Position numbers and translations under genes: made by a program. A stretch of DNA of 64,000 nt from JAAZHD01 sp012510895. GTDB lineage: Bacteria > Bacillota > Clostridia > Caldicoprobacterales > DTU083. Shown piece after piece: positions 8,365 through 17,612 of the stretch (positions within the stretch are counted from its first letter, which is position 1; the number at the start of each line of letters is the position of its first letter). The stretch spans positions 62,001 through 126,000 of the forward strand of contig JBMNJC010000005.1 of NCBI GenBank assembly GCA_050951465.1, read 5' to 3'. Below the pieces are notes generated by a model. It ran no database searches. It saw only the letters and a program-made list of their open reading frames with translations, and was not told where the DNA came from.

Positions 8365-9672
8365 ATGGCGGTTGATATTGCCAAAGGAATAGGCGAAAAG
8401 ACAGGTTATAGAGCTGAGGTTGACGCCATCGACTGGGATCTGGCTCAGAATATGGTCTTATCAGACGAGGCCGATGCTTTGCTTCAGATAAACCCCAATC
8501 CTGCACGGCTGGAAATGTACGATTTTTCAGATGAATTATTGAAATCGGAGTTTGCCATATTTGTAAAAAGCGGCAGCAGCATTGAAAACGTGAAGGATCT
8601 GAAGGGCAGGAAGGTCGGGGTGGAGGGCGCCGGATACCCAAAACTGATGCTGCAAAATTACGGGGGGATAAGCATTGAAATAATATCCGACTGGAAAACT
8701 GCCTTTCAGATGGTTCTTGCCGATAAACTGGATGCAATAGTTGTAGACAGATGGGTTGGTGAATATGAATTAGCCCGTAACAGAGTAAAGGGTATAAAGG
8801 TTGTGGACGAACCTATAGAAACACATTACTCACGAATAGCTGTGAAAAAAGGAAACAAAGAACTGCTTGCCCTTATTAACAAGGGCCTGAGGGAAATGAA
8901 AGAAGACGGAACTATGGCTGAAATTCTAAGAAAGTGGCAGGGAAAGAATGTTGTGTATTTGACGGAAGAAAGTTTGCGTTTTACTATCCTTTATGCAGCC
9001 ATTACGGCTCTTTTGCTTATTATATTGATATGCCTGTATTGGATTAACAGATTTCGCAAATTAAGCAGGAAGCTTGAGATGGACACCCTGAAAAAAACCA
9101 TAGAACTTCATGAGACAAACGAGAAGCTGCGGGAAGCCAATATTGAACTGGAAAGAATATCAAATCTGGACGGACTGACCGGGATTTCCAACAGAAGAAA
9201 CTTTGATGCATATTTGAATTGGGTCTGGAAATACAGCAGAAGGGAAAAGCAGGAATTATCCATGATTATGGTAGATATTGACGATTTTAAGCTTTTCAAT
9301 GATACATACGGACATTTGGAAGGCGATCAATGCTTAAAAATGGTAGCCCATGTCATAATGGAAAATGTTAAAAGGCCCGGAGATTTTGTTGCACGTTTCG
9401 GGGGAGAGGAATTTGCAGTACTGCTGCCGAACACCCCTGAAGAAGGTGCGGCCACGGTTGCTGAAAGAATACGGGCAGAAGTCATAAGACTGGGCATAAA
9501 GCATGAGAAACTGGGTTCAGTGGTGACTGTCAGTTCCGGTGTAGCCGCAAGGGTTCCGGATGGAAGTACGGGGCCTAACGCCCTTATCAGCGCTGCAGAC
9601 AGAGCCCTTTATCATTCCAAGAAAACCGGAAAAAACAAAGTGACCAGGGAAAGTTCTCTGGCAGCAACTTAG
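8365..9672 (+). CDS. Diguanylate cyclase with solute-binding sensor domain (N-terminus disrupted)
   Basis: From the first available ATG this is 435 residues, but homologous coding runs about 57 codons further upstream (see the entry at 8179-8364). Residues 1-195 are a bacterial solute-binding protein family 3 domain, 206-229 a membrane span, 235-265 a short coiled coil and 268-428 a GGDEF domain. The active-site loop GGEEF is at 346-350, and RPGD at 337-340 fits the inhibitory RxxD I-site. Known family chemistry is cyclic di-GMP synthesis from two GTP, here presumably controlled by a ligand outside the membrane. If translation really begins at 8365 the sensor would lack its signal anchor, so topology and control would be lost. 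The cyclase domain itself looks intact. Confidence 0.82.
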   Translation: MAVDIAKGIGEKTGYRAEVDAIDWDLAQNMVLSDEADALLQINPNPARLEMYDFSDELLKSEFAIFVKSGSSIENVKDLKGRKVGVEGAGYPKLMLQNYGGISIEIISDWKTAFQMVLADKLDAIVVDRWVGEYELARNRVKGIKVVDEPIETHYSRIAVKKGNKELLALINKGLREMKEDGTMAEILRKWQGKNVVYLTEESLRFTILYAAITALLLIILICLYWINRFRKLSRKLEMDTLKKTIELHETNEKLREANIELERISNLDGLTGISNRRNFDAYLNWVWKYSRREKQELSMIMVDIDDFKLFNDTYGHLEGDQCLKMVAHVIMENVKRPGDFVARFGGEEFAVLLPNTPEEGAATVAERIRAEVIRLGIKHEKLGSVVTVSSGVAARVPDGSTGPNALISAADRALYHSKKTGKNKVTRESSLAAT

Positions 9673-9709
9673 CAAGCAGCATAAAGCCCTGCAAAAAAGA
9701 TTTGCTTAA

Positions 9710-9754
9710 TGCAAAAAAAGAAGCACTTAATCCGAAATAAACGGATAAGTGCTT
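9710..9754 (-). terminator. Terminator of adhE
   Basis: On the minus strand GAAGCACTTATCCG pairs with CGGATTAAGTGCTTC (plus coordinates 9720-9754, one bulged base) and is followed by seven T. It starts 15 bases after the adhE stop. On the plus strand the hairpin is followed by CTCTTG only, so it is weaker for the cyclase gene. Confidence 0.85.
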
Positions 9755-9769
9755 CTCTTGATTTAAATT

Positions 9770-12430
9770 CTATTCTCCGTAATATGCCTTTCTGTACAGT
9801 TCTTCCAGTTCACTGATTAAGGGATAGCGGGGGTTGGCAGTGGTGCACTGGTCTTCAAAAGCTTTTTCAGCCATTTTAGGTATGGCGGCCAGATAAGCAG
9901 CCTCATCTATTTCACCGCTTTCCTTTATGCTTAAGGGTATATTCAGATGGGTCATCAGTTTGCGTACGGCTTCTATCAGGCTGGCTACCTGTTCCTCCTG
10001 GGTGCTGCCTCCCAGGTTCAATTGTCTTGAAATCTGTGCATACCTGTAATCAGCAACATATTCGCCATATTTGGGGAATATGGTAAATTTCACAGGTTTT
10101 TGCGCATTATAGGCAATCACATGGGGCAGCAGGTATGCATTGGCCCGGCCGTGGGGTATATGGAACTCGCCGCCCAGTTTGTGGGCCAGTGAGTGGTTGA
10201 TTCCCAGGAAGGCGTTTGAGAAGGCCATGCCTGCTATGCAGGAAGCATTGTGTACCTTTTCCCTTGCAACGGTGTCTTCCGGATCATCATAGCTTCTCGG
10301 CAGATATTTGAATATCAGTTCAATGGCCTTGATGGCAAGACCGTTGGTATAGTCCGATGCCATAACTGACACATACGCTTCGATAGCGTGGGTCAATACA
10401 TCCATTCCCGTGTCTGCAACAATGGATTTGGGCATGGTGGAAACAAACTGCGGGTCAATAATGGCTACATCCGGAGTCAGCTCGTAATCAGCCAGGGGAT
10501 ATTTAATGTTTCCGTTTTTCTTGTCTGTGATAACTGAGAAGGACGTTACTTCCGAACCGGTTCCTGAGGTGGTTGGGATTGCAACCATCTGCGCCTTTTT
10601 GCCCAGATTGGGGAAGTGGAAAGCCCGTTTTCTGATATCAAGGAATTTCAGCCGTAATCCGTCAAAGCTGGTATCGGGGTTTTCATAGAAGAGCCACATT
10701 CCTTTAGCAGCATCTATGGCTGATCCGCCGCCCAGGGCAATAATAACATCCGGCTCAAAGGCATTCATGGCGGCTACTCCTCTTTGGATGGTTTCCACTG
10801 ACGGATCAGGTTCAACCTCATAATAGATCTCAACATGGCAGTGGGTTTTGCGTTTGTTAAGGTAATACAAAGCTTTGTCGACATAGCCCAGCTTCATCAT
10901 ATTGGGGTCAGTTACGATGAAGGCCCGGCTGATATTGGGCATAACTTCCAGGTATTGTATAGAACCCCTTTCGAAGTAGATCTTTGGAGGTATTTTGAAC
11001 CACTGCATGTTGACCCTCCTCTTGGCAATCCGCTTTTTATTAATCAAATTAACGGTGGAAACGTTAGATGTAGTGGAATTCCTTCCGAAGGATCCGCAAC
11101 CCAGGGTAAGGGAAGGAGTATAAGTGTTGTAGATGTCTCCGATAGCCCCTTGTGAAGACGGGGAATTGACGATAACCCTTCCTACTTTCATCTCTTCTCC
11201 GAACCTGACACAGAGTTCCTCGTCATCCGAATGAATTACAGCTGAATGACCCAGACCGCCTAATTCAAGCATTGCTTTGGCATAAGCAAATCCTTCCTCT
11301 TCATCTTTGCATACAAAGTATGCCAGAACGGGCGAAAGCTTCTCCAGGGAAAGAGGATATTTCAGGGAAGGTTCAGGCAGTCTTGCCAGCAGTATTTTAG
11401 TCTGCGGGGGTACGGTGATGCCTGCATTCTTTGCAATTTTTTCTGCAGGCTGGCCCACTACTTCCGGATTTACTGCCATTTTTTCCAGATTCATTACATA
11501 TTTGTTGACCAGTTCTGTTTCTTCTTCGTTGAGGAAATAGCAATTATGGGCTTTCATATAGGCTTCGAATTCCTTATGAATGGCTTCATCTACGATAACA
11601 GCCTGTTCAGAAGCACAAATCATCCCATTGTCGAAAGTTTTGGATATCATTAAGTCGGTGCATGCCCGCCCGATATTTACTTTTTTGTTAATATAGCAGG
11701 GAACGTTGCCCGGACCTACGCCCAGTGCCGGCTTTCCGCAGCTGTATGCCGCTTTGACCAGGCCTGCCCCGCCGGTTGCCAATATAAGGGATACGCCGGG
11801 ATGGTTCATTAATGCATGGGTTGCTTCCATGGAAGGAACTTCAATCCATTGAATGCAGTGTTCCGGTGCCCCGTTTCTAATTGCTGCTTCCTTAAGAATC
11901 CGGGCAGCTTCTGCTGAACATTTTTGTGCGGAAGGATGGAAGGCAAATATAATGGGATTTCTGGCCTTGGTGCAAATAATGGACTTGAACATGGTCGTGG
12001 AGGTAGGATTGGTAACAGGCGTTATGCCGGCAACTACCCCTACCGGTTCTGCCACTTCCACATAGCCTTCCAGATCATTTTTTTCAATTATGCCTACGGT
12101 CTTTTGGTCCTTAATGCTGTGATAAATGTATTCGGTAGCAAAAATGTTCTTAATTACCTTGTCTTCAAACAATCCTCTTTTTGTTTCCTCAACCGCAAGC
12201 TTTGCCAGATACATATGCTCATTCAGCCCGGCCAGGGTCATCTCATGGACTATCTTGTCCACCTGTTCCTGGGTTAATTTCATATATTCAGCCAGGGCCT
12301 GCTGGGCATTTTCAACCAGCTTGTCAATCATCTGACTGACATTAGTTTTGGTATCATCTTTTTTAATATCGGGTTTGACTGCTTTTGCAGCAGGGTTTTT
12401 TTCAACTTCTTTTACGGCTTCCTTTGCCAT
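9770..12430 (-). CDS. adhE: Bifunctional acetaldehyde-CoA/alcohol dehydrogenase
   Basis: An 886-residue cytosolic enzyme that reduces acetyl-CoA to acetaldehyde and then to ethanol using NADH; family members form long filaments called spirosomes. The N-terminal aldehyde dehydrogenase half (about 30-450) has the catalytic Cys in GMICASEQ at residue 272. The iron-dependent alcohol dehydrogenase half (about 478-886) has GGGSAID at 567-573 for NADH binding and the metal ligands around INHSLAH (744-750) and HIPH (757-760). A Lys/Ala-rich extension of about 30 residues precedes the usual start. The ATG follows AGGAGG. A Rex-like operator overlies the promoter at 12506-12545 and a terminator lies at 9710-9754, so it is a single-gene unit controlled by NADH level. 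Confidence 0.97.
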   Translation of the reverse strand: MAKEAVKEVEKNPAAKAVKPDIKKDDTKTNVSQMIDKLVENAQQALAEYMKLTQEQVDKIVHEMTLAGLNEHMYLAKLAVEETKRGLFEDKVIKNIFATEYIYHSIKDQKTVGIIEKNDLEGYVEVAEPVGVVAGITPVTNPTSTTMFKSIICTKARNPIIFAFHPSAQKCSAEAARILKEAAIRNGAPEHCIQWIEVPSMEATHALMNHPGVSLILATGGAGLVKAAYSCGKPALGVGPGNVPCYINKKVNIGRACTDLMISKTFDNGMICASEQAVIVDEAIHKEFEAYMKAHNCYFLNEEETELVNKYVMNLEKMAVNPEVVGQPAEKIAKNAGITVPPQTKILLARLPEPSLKYPLSLEKLSPVLAYFVCKDEEEGFAYAKAMLELGGLGHSAVIHSDDEELCVRFGEEMKVGRVIVNSPSSQGAIGDIYNTYTPSLTLGCGSFGRNSTTSNVSTVNLINKKRIAKRRVNMQWFKIPPKIYFERGSIQYLEVMPNISRAFIVTDPNMMKLGYVDKALYYLNKRKTHCHVEIYYEVEPDPSVETIQRGVAAMNAFEPDVIIALGGGSAIDAAKGMWLFYENPDTSFDGLRLKFLDIRKRAFHFPNLGKKAQMVAIPTTSGTGSEVTSFSVITDKKNGNIKYPLADYELTPDVAIIDPQFVSTMPKSIVADTGMDVLTHAIEAYVSVMASDYTNGLAIKAIELIFKYLPRSYDDPEDTVAREKVHNASCIAGMAFSNAFLGINHSLAHKLGGEFHIPHGRANAYLLPHVIAYNAQKPVKFTIFPKYGEYVADYRYAQISRQLNLGGSTQEEQVASLIEAVRKLMTHLNIPLSIKESGEIDEAAYLAAIPKMAEKAFEDQCTTANPRYPLISELEELYRKAYYGE

Positions 12431-12505
12431 GGTGATTGCCTCCTCTTATATATAAAATAGAATAGCTTCCTGTTTGAAATAGTTGGAATTTATCTGTCCA
12501 TACCC

Positions 12506-12545
12506 ATAATAATACAAGAAATGAACTTTGTCAATATTTTAACAA
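12506..12545 (-). promoter_or_regulatory. adhE promoter with overlapping Rex-like operator
   Basis: On the minus strand TTGACA (12534-12529) and TATTAT (12511-12506) are separated by 17 bases, a consensus vegetative promoter. Overlapping the -35 box is the 18-base near-palindrome TTGTCAATATTTTAACAA at 12528-12545 (plus strand). It matches the clostridial Rex site TTGTTAA-N4-TTAACAA at every defined position but one. Rex is an NADH/NAD+ sensor repressor known to control adhE in Clostridia. Binding here would block RNA polymerase until NADH is high. The rex gene itself is not in the window. Confidence 0.7.
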
Positions 12546-12590
12546 AGAATTTTTAAAAAGTTTCTCTAAAAGAGTTGAAATATACACCTC

Positions 12591-12618
12591 TTGAAAAACA
12601 GCAGCAAAAGAGTATAAT
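12591..12618 (+). promoter_or_regulatory. Promoter of the YchF-type GTPase gene
   Basis: TTGAAA at 12591-12596 and a perfect TATAAT at 12613-12618, 16 bases apart, 49 bases before the ATG at 12667. It diverges from the adhE promoter and is about 50 bases from the Rex-like site. Confidence 0.6.
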
Positions 12619-12666
12619 TTAAAAGCATTGTATTTTACTAAATCGAATCAGACAGGAGACAGTAAG

Positions 12667-13749
12667 ATGAAAGTTGGATTGATCGGTCTGCCCATGACGG
12701 GCAAGACTACGTTTTTTAATATCCTGACAGAAAACCGTGGGGCTGACTCTGCTTCATATAAGCCCGGCGCAAATATAGGGATTGCAAAAATACCTGATCC
12801 CAGAATTGATTATCTTGCAAATGTTTACAAGCCTAAAAAGACAACTTATGCAACTTTGGAGGTAACGGATATTCAGGGAATAACCCCGGGCTCTTCCGGT
12901 AAGAACTCCTCTGCATTTCACTTTTTGGAGGCAGTGCGGCAGGTGGATGCCCTGGTTCATGTTGTACGCGCCTTTGAAAATGATGAAGTTGTTCATGTGG
13001 AGGGCAGCATAGACCCGTTAAGGGACATAGAAACGGTCAATATGGAGCTGTTGCTGGCCGACCTGGCAGTAATAGAAAATCGCATTCATCGCATAGAAAC
13101 AGGCAAAAAGATAACAAAAGACAATGTGAAGGAACTGGCCGTACTGAACAAATTGAGGGAATGCCTGGAAGAAGAAAAGCTCATCAGCAGTCTTGATTTA
13201 TCCGAAGAAGAGAAGTCTTTCCTTAAGGCTTACAATTTTTTAACGGAAAGACCTATGATTCTTGCTGTTAATATGGATGATGAGCAGTTCGCCTCCGGTG
13301 ACTATCCTGGAAAGGCAGAAACGGTTAAATATGCTGCAGAGAGGAATATACCTTTAATAGAGCTTTGTGCAAAGACAGAGCTGGAAATAAGTGAGCTGGA
13401 GCCTGAAGACAGTCAGCTGTTCATGCAGGACCTGGGTTTAGCGGAAACCGGCATCAGCAGGCTTGCCACAGCTGCATATGAACTCTTGGGCCTTATATCA
13501 TTTCTTACTGCCGGAGAAGATGAAGTGCGGGCCTGGACCATTAAAAAGGGTACAACAGCTAAGGATGCCGGCGGGAAAATCCACTCGGATATCGCCCGTG
13601 GATTTATCAGGGCCGAGGTGGTTAAGTTCAGAGATTTTGCCGAACACGGTTCCATGGTCAGGCTCAGGGAAAAGGGTCTGGTCAGGCTGGAGGGCAAGGA
13701 TGCCGTAATCGAGGACGGCGATATTATAGAATTCCGTTTCAATGTCTGA
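12667..13749 (+). CDS. YchF/Obg-family P-loop NTPase (divergent YchF-like)
   Basis: A 360-residue cytosolic protein with the length and order of YchF: a P-loop GTPase domain, a helical insert (about 120-190) and a C-terminal TGS domain (about 278-358). The conserved HVVRAFEN and HVEGSIDPLRDIETVN segments (about residues 97-125) make the family clear. The nucleotide motifs are altered, however. The P-loop is GLPMTGKTT (7-15) instead of the usual GLPNVGKST, and the G3 region reads DIQG (68-71) instead of DxAG. It is therefore probably a second, divergent YchF paralogue rather than the housekeeping copy. YchF proteins hydrolyse ATP and associate with ribosomes; whether this one does is unknown. 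The start at 12667 follows AGGAGA. Confidence 0.85.
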   Translation: MKVGLIGLPMTGKTTFFNILTENRGADSASYKPGANIGIAKIPDPRIDYLANVYKPKKTTYATLEVTDIQGITPGSSGKNSSAFHFLEAVRQVDALVHVVRAFENDEVVHVEGSIDPLRDIETVNMELLLADLAVIENRIHRIETGKKITKDNVKELAVLNKLRECLEEEKLISSLDLSEEEKSFLKAYNFLTERPMILAVNMDDEQFASGDYPGKAETVKYAAERNIPLIELCAKTELEISELEPEDSQLFMQDLGLAETGISRLATAAYELLGLISFLTAGEDEVRAWTIKKGTTAKDAGGKIHSDIARGFIRAEVVKFRDFAEHGSMVRLREKGLVRLEGKDAVIEDGDIIEFRFNV

Positions 13750-13874
13750 TAAAAACAGGTTATTGTCAGGGAGAGGTTTTGAATACATCGGAATGACAAA
13801 GATATATAATTTATGATAAAATCAGCTTGGTGGAAATTTCAAGAAAAAACTACAAAGAAAAAGGAGCTAATGCC

Positions 13875-15356
13875 ATGGATACAAATCTTTTCCCCCTTGC
13901 CTCACCGGAAAGTGTCGGCGTCTCATCAAAACACATACTAAACTTTATTGACAAAGCTGAAGAATATGGAATAATGCTTCACAGTGTGCTGATGATGCGG
14001 AGAGGAAAATTAATTGCCGAAGGATACTATGCCCCTTTCACCTCTGACTGGATGCATCGCATGTATTCTGTAAGCAAAACATTTGTAAGCACAGCCATAG
14101 GCCTCCTGGCGGACGAAGGCCGCATATCATTGGATGATAAGATATGCGACTATTTTAAGGACAAACTCCCGGAAAACCCCCATCCCTACATACTTGATAT
14201 GGCCATCCGGGATCTGCTTATTATGGCCACCACTCACGCAGGCTCCACATACAAGCCTGAAGACAAGGACTGGGTTTGGACTTTCTTCAACACAGAGCCC
14301 ACAAGGCCTCCGGGTACTGTGTTCAGATATGATACATCAGGTTCCTACGTACTTAATGTCCTTGTAGAAAGGCTGACCGGCAAGCCCTTCCTAGAGTATC
14401 TGAAGGATAAAATGCTCAGAGATCTGGGCTTCAGTGAAGAAGCCTGGTGCATAAAGGCGCCTGAAGGGTATTCCTGGGGCGGCAGCGGTGTAATCTGCAC
14501 CACCAGAGATCTGGCGCGGCTTGCCCTTGTATATATGAACAAGGGCAACATCGGAGGCAGACAGTATCTGTCTGAAGAGTTTATTAAGGCTGCAACCTCC
14601 AGGCAGATTGACAATGCTGCAACCGGCTACAGGGATTATAAAAACGGCAACGGTTACGGATATCAGATCTGGATGCTGAAGGACGGAGGCTTCGGTTTCT
14701 GCGGATTGGGAGTTCAGCTGGCCGTCTGCATCCCTAAAGAGGATTTTATATTCGTCTGCACCGGTGATAACCAGGGTACGGTTCAGGTATACGGAGGAAT
14801 CCTTGATATTCTGTGGAAGGAGATTCTGGAAAAACTGCAGCCCGGTTCCCTGCCTGAGGATGAAGAAGCAGCCCGTAAGCTGGAAGAAAGGCTGAGCAGC
14901 CTGGAAGTGGTTAATCCCCTGATAGGAAAAAGCACATCTCCCCTGCAGGAGAAGGTTAATAAATGCCGGTACGCTCTCGGCCCCAATCCCATGGGAATTC
15001 AGGAGATCGGCGTGGAGTTTGAAGGCAATGAGGGAAGGCTTATAATGAAAAAAAATGGAGAAGAAAAGGTCATCTCCTTTGGCATGGATAAGTATGTGCT
15101 GGGCCGCTTCCCGGAAACCCATTATTTCGGCGACACCATCGGAACCCCCAAGGGAGAAATGTATAAATGCATGGCAACTGCCCGCTGGACACAGGAAGAC
15201 AAGCTGGTAATCCGCTGCTATGTAATAGATGACTATTTCGGCAATATGACGGCGACCCTTGGTTTTAAAGGTGATGAATTGGGCGTCTACATGTCCAAAC
15301 ATGCTGAATGGTTCCTGGATGAATACTATGGTTTTGCCGGCGGACGCAGAATTTAA
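13875..15356 (+). CDS. Serine hydrolase (class C beta-lactamase-related)
   Basis: A 493-residue protein of the beta-lactamase/DD-peptidase (serine hydrolase) superfamily. The nucleophile motif SVSK lies at about residues 65-68, the second motif (Tyr-based) is in YDTSGSYVLN at about 152-161, and GWGGSGVICTTRDLARL-type sequence (about 200) follows as in EstB/class C relatives. Residues 360-493 form an extra C-terminal beta-rich domain. No signal peptide is seen, so it is probably a cytosolic esterase, peptidase or amidase rather than a resistance enzyme. The ATG at 13875 is chosen for AAGGAG 8 bases upstream. Codon choice appears slightly richer in C-ending codons than its neighbours. A strong terminator follows. 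Confidence 0.85.
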   Translation: MDTNLFPLASPESVGVSSKHILNFIDKAEEYGIMLHSVLMMRRGKLIAEGYYAPFTSDWMHRMYSVSKTFVSTAIGLLADEGRISLDDKICDYFKDKLPENPHPYILDMAIRDLLIMATTHAGSTYKPEDKDWVWTFFNTEPTRPPGTVFRYDTSGSYVLNVLVERLTGKPFLEYLKDKMLRDLGFSEEAWCIKAPEGYSWGGSGVICTTRDLARLALVYMNKGNIGGRQYLSEEFIKAATSRQIDNAATGYRDYKNGNGYGYQIWMLKDGGFGFCGLGVQLAVCIPKEDFIFVCTGDNQGTVQVYGGILDILWKEILEKLQPGSLPEDEEAARKLEERLSSLEVVNPLIGKSTSPLQEKVNKCRYALGPNPMGIQEIGVEFEGNEGRLIMKKNGEEKVISFGMDKYVLGRFPETHYFGDTIGTPKGEMYKCMATARWTQEDKLVIRCYVIDDYFGNMTATLGFKGDELGVYMSKHAEWFLDEYYGFAGGRRI

Positions 15357-15369
15357 TATCAGTCTTATT

Positions 15370-15409
15370 AAATCAGGCGCTTTCTGACTTGAAGGGCGCC
15401 TGATTTTTT
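15370..15409 (+). terminator. Terminator after the serine hydrolase
   Basis: AAATCAGGCGC (15370-15380) pairs with GCGCCTGATTT (15395-15405), an 11-base perfect stem with a 14-base loop, ending in a run of T. Confidence 0.88.
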
Positions 15410-15552
15410 AAACGGAACCGGCGCAAATATGATAATATAGGGTAAAGACAGCAGAAGGCGGTCCAATTATGGATGAAAAACAGAAACATGTAAGAGAATA
15501 GGCATAAAGAAATAAAAAGTGCTTAATTGATGAAGATAAGGAGGTTGAAGGT

Positions 15553-16608
15553 TTGAAAGAATTTTTAGCGGAATTATTGGATCTGCCGGGCGTTTCCGGG
15601 TATGAAGAGATAATTGCCCGGCGCATCTCGGATGAGTTTTCAAAGTACTGCGATGAAGTACAAACGGATTCCTTTTACAATGTTTATGGAATAAAGCGGG
15701 GTACTGCTCCTAAAGACGGATCTCCTGCGCCCAAGGTAATGCTGGCTGCCCATATGGATGAAATAGCCCTGATGGTGCGGGATGTAACCGAAGAAGGTTT
15801 TTTAAGGTTCACCAATATAGGCGGGGTGGATCAAAGAATATTGCTTTCCCAGGAAGTAACCATACACGGAAGAGAAAAGCTTTTTGGCATCATCTCTACC
15901 ATACCGCCCCATATCCAGGAGGACGGCGATTCAAAGACGGCTGTAAAAATGAAGGATATGTGCATAGATCTGGGGCTGCCTGTAGAAAAAGTAAAGGCAT
16001 TGGTCCGCATCGGCGACCTTATCACCTTCCGCAGCCCCCTGGTATCCATGGCGGGCTCCATGGTCAACGGAAAATCCATGGATGACCGGGCCAGCGTGGT
16101 TATGCTGGTTGAGGTAATGAAAGAATTGGACCGGCTTAAATACCAGGCAGAAGTCTACGCAACAGCAACGGTACAGGAAGAAGTGGGCACCCGGGGTGCC
16201 ATTATCAGCACCTATCGGGTTGAACCGGACATAGGAATCGCAATTGACGTAACCCACGGGGAAACCCCGGATGCCCCCAGGGAAAGGACTTATGCGATGA
16301 ATAAGGGGATAGTGGTTGCCAAGGGTCCCAATCTGCATCCCGGCTTAACGGAAAAACTTCTGGAGACTGCCGGGGAATACGGTATTGATTTCCAGCTTAA
16401 TATTACTTCGGGTCCTACGGGTACTGATGCCCGTTCCATGCAGATTTCCCGCGGCGGTGTTCCCACCGTGCTGGTAGAGCTGCCCCTTCGCTATATGCAT
16501 ACTACAGTAGAAACCTTGAATCTGGATCATATTAAACAAGGAGCAAGGCTGATAGCCTTATTCATAGCTTCTTTAAAGGAGGGATGGCAGGAATGGTTGA
16601 AGTATTAA
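15553..16608 (+). CDS. M42 family metallopeptidase, first of three
   Basis: A 351-residue cytosolic aminopeptidase of the M42 family (glutamyl/leucyl aminopeptidase, FrvX/YsdC type), which forms tetrahedral dodecamers that trim peptides. All metal and catalytic positions are present: AAHMDE at 65-70 (His 67, Asp 69), MDDRAS (about 176), VQEEVGTRGA (about 210), AIDVTHGETPD (about 232) and a final RYMHT (about 316). It starts with TTG at 15553 behind AAGGAGG. It overlaps the second M42 gene, and the third follows by overlap, so the three are one translational unit. Peptide products would feed amino-acid fermentation. Confidence 0.93.
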   Translation: MKEFLAELLDLPGVSGYEEIIARRISDEFSKYCDEVQTDSFYNVYGIKRGTAPKDGSPAPKVMLAAHMDEIALMVRDVTEEGFLRFTNIGGVDQRILLSQEVTIHGREKLFGIISTIPPHIQEDGDSKTAVKMKDMCIDLGLPVEKVKALVRIGDLITFRSPLVSMAGSMVNGKSMDDRASVVMLVEVMKELDRLKYQAEVYATATVQEEVGTRGAIISTYRVEPDIGIAIDVTHGETPDAPRERTYAMNKGIVVAKGPNLHPGLTEKLLETAGEYGIDFQLNITSGPTGTDARSMQISRGGVPTVLVELPLRYMHTTVETLNLDHIKQGARLIALFIASLKEGWQEWLKY

Positions 16609-17612
16609 AAAGGCTGACGGAAGCCCGGGGGGTTGCCGGCAATGAAGATGAAGTAAGGGAGATAATTCTGGAACTGGCCGCTCAAACCGGAGCAGAGGTT
16701 TCAGTGGATCGGATGGGCAATGTCATAGCAAGAAAGCCTGGACTGAAGACCGGTAAAAAGGTCATGCTGGCTGCCCATATGGATGAGGTAGGCTTTATAA
16801 TATCTTACATAACCGACAGCGGCATGCTCAAGTTTCATACCGTTGGAGGTATTGACCAGCGCCTTCTTTTATCCAAAAGGGTCCGCATAGGAAAGAAAGG
16901 CATACCTGGTGTTATGGGCGTAAAAGCCATCCATCTTCAGGAGAAAGATGAAAGAAACAAGGTTATAGATCAGAAGCAGATGGTCATTGATATAGGGGTA
17001 CATTCTAAGGAAGAGGCTCAGAAACTGGTGGAATTAGGGGATTATGCCTGCTTTGACAGCAATCTTGTTGTCTTTGGGGATAATAAAGTCAAGGCAAAAG
17101 CCTTAGACGATCGTGTCGGCTGCGCTGTTCTCCTGGAATTGTTGAAAGACACCTATGATTTTGATTTAATTGCTTGTTTTACGGTGCAGGAGGAAATCGG
17201 ATCCCGCGGCGGAGAAGTGGCTGCCTGGCACCTTAAGCCGGATATGGGAATTGTTCTGGAGGGTACTGCCTGCGCGGATATACCTGATGTTCCGGAGCAT
17301 ATGCATATCACGAAAATGGGAAGAGGGCCGGCCATATCCTATATGGACAGAAGCTCCATTGCTGACCCGGAACTGTTCAGGCAGATGGTAAAGACTGCCC
17401 GTGAGCATTCCATACCCTATCAGCTGAAAGAAAATATTGCGGGCGGCAATGACGCCGGGGTGATACATAAATCCCGCAGCGGAGTTCCCACTGTTGTGGT
17501 TTCCGTTCCCTGCCGTTATATTCATTCTCCCTCTTCAATGATGGATCTGAATGATTTTAACAATACCATTCGTCTGATGAAGGAATTTTTGAAAGGATGT
17601 GAATCCCGTTGA
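16593..17612 (+). CDS. M42 family metallopeptidase, second of three
   Basis: A 339-residue paralogue of its neighbours. The metal-binding AAHMDEVGF (His about 62), ALDDRVGC, VQEEIGSRGG and RYIHS motifs are intact. The position after the EE pair that usually reads xxDVT reads VLEGTACAD, with Glu for Asp, a known alternative in the family. The ATG at 16593 is favoured over 16584 because the ribosome site AAAGGAGGG ends directly at 16584. The gene overlaps the end of the first M42 gene by 16 bases and the start of the third by 4. Such tandem M42 paralogues often assemble as mixed oligomers; that is inferred here. Confidence 0.93.
   Translation: MVEVLKRLTEARGVAGNEDEVREIILELAAQTGAEVSVDRMGNVIARKPGLKTGKKVMLAAHMDEVGFIISYITDSGMLKFHTVGGIDQRLLLSKRVRIGKKGIPGVMGVKAIHLQEKDERNKVIDQKQMVIDIGVHSKEEAQKLVELGDYACFDSNLVVFGDNKVKAKALDDRVGCAVLLELLKDTYDFDLIACFTVQEEIGSRGGEVAAWHLKPDMGIVLEGTACADIPDVPEHMHITKMGRGPAISYMDRSSIADPELFRQMVKTAREHSIPYQLKENIAGGNDAGVIHKSRSGVPTVVVSVPCRYIHSPSSMMDLNDFNNTIRLMKEFLKGCESR

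Noticed and set aside
14391..15302. Long minus-strand open frame opposite the serine hydrolase
   Set aside because: It has no ribosome site, no recognisable domain, and lies wholly within a conserved gene on the other strand.
13875..15356. Serine hydrolase as an antibiotic-resistance beta-lactamase
   Set aside because: There is no signal peptide, and the long C-terminal domain and the motif context point to an esterase or peptidase relative.
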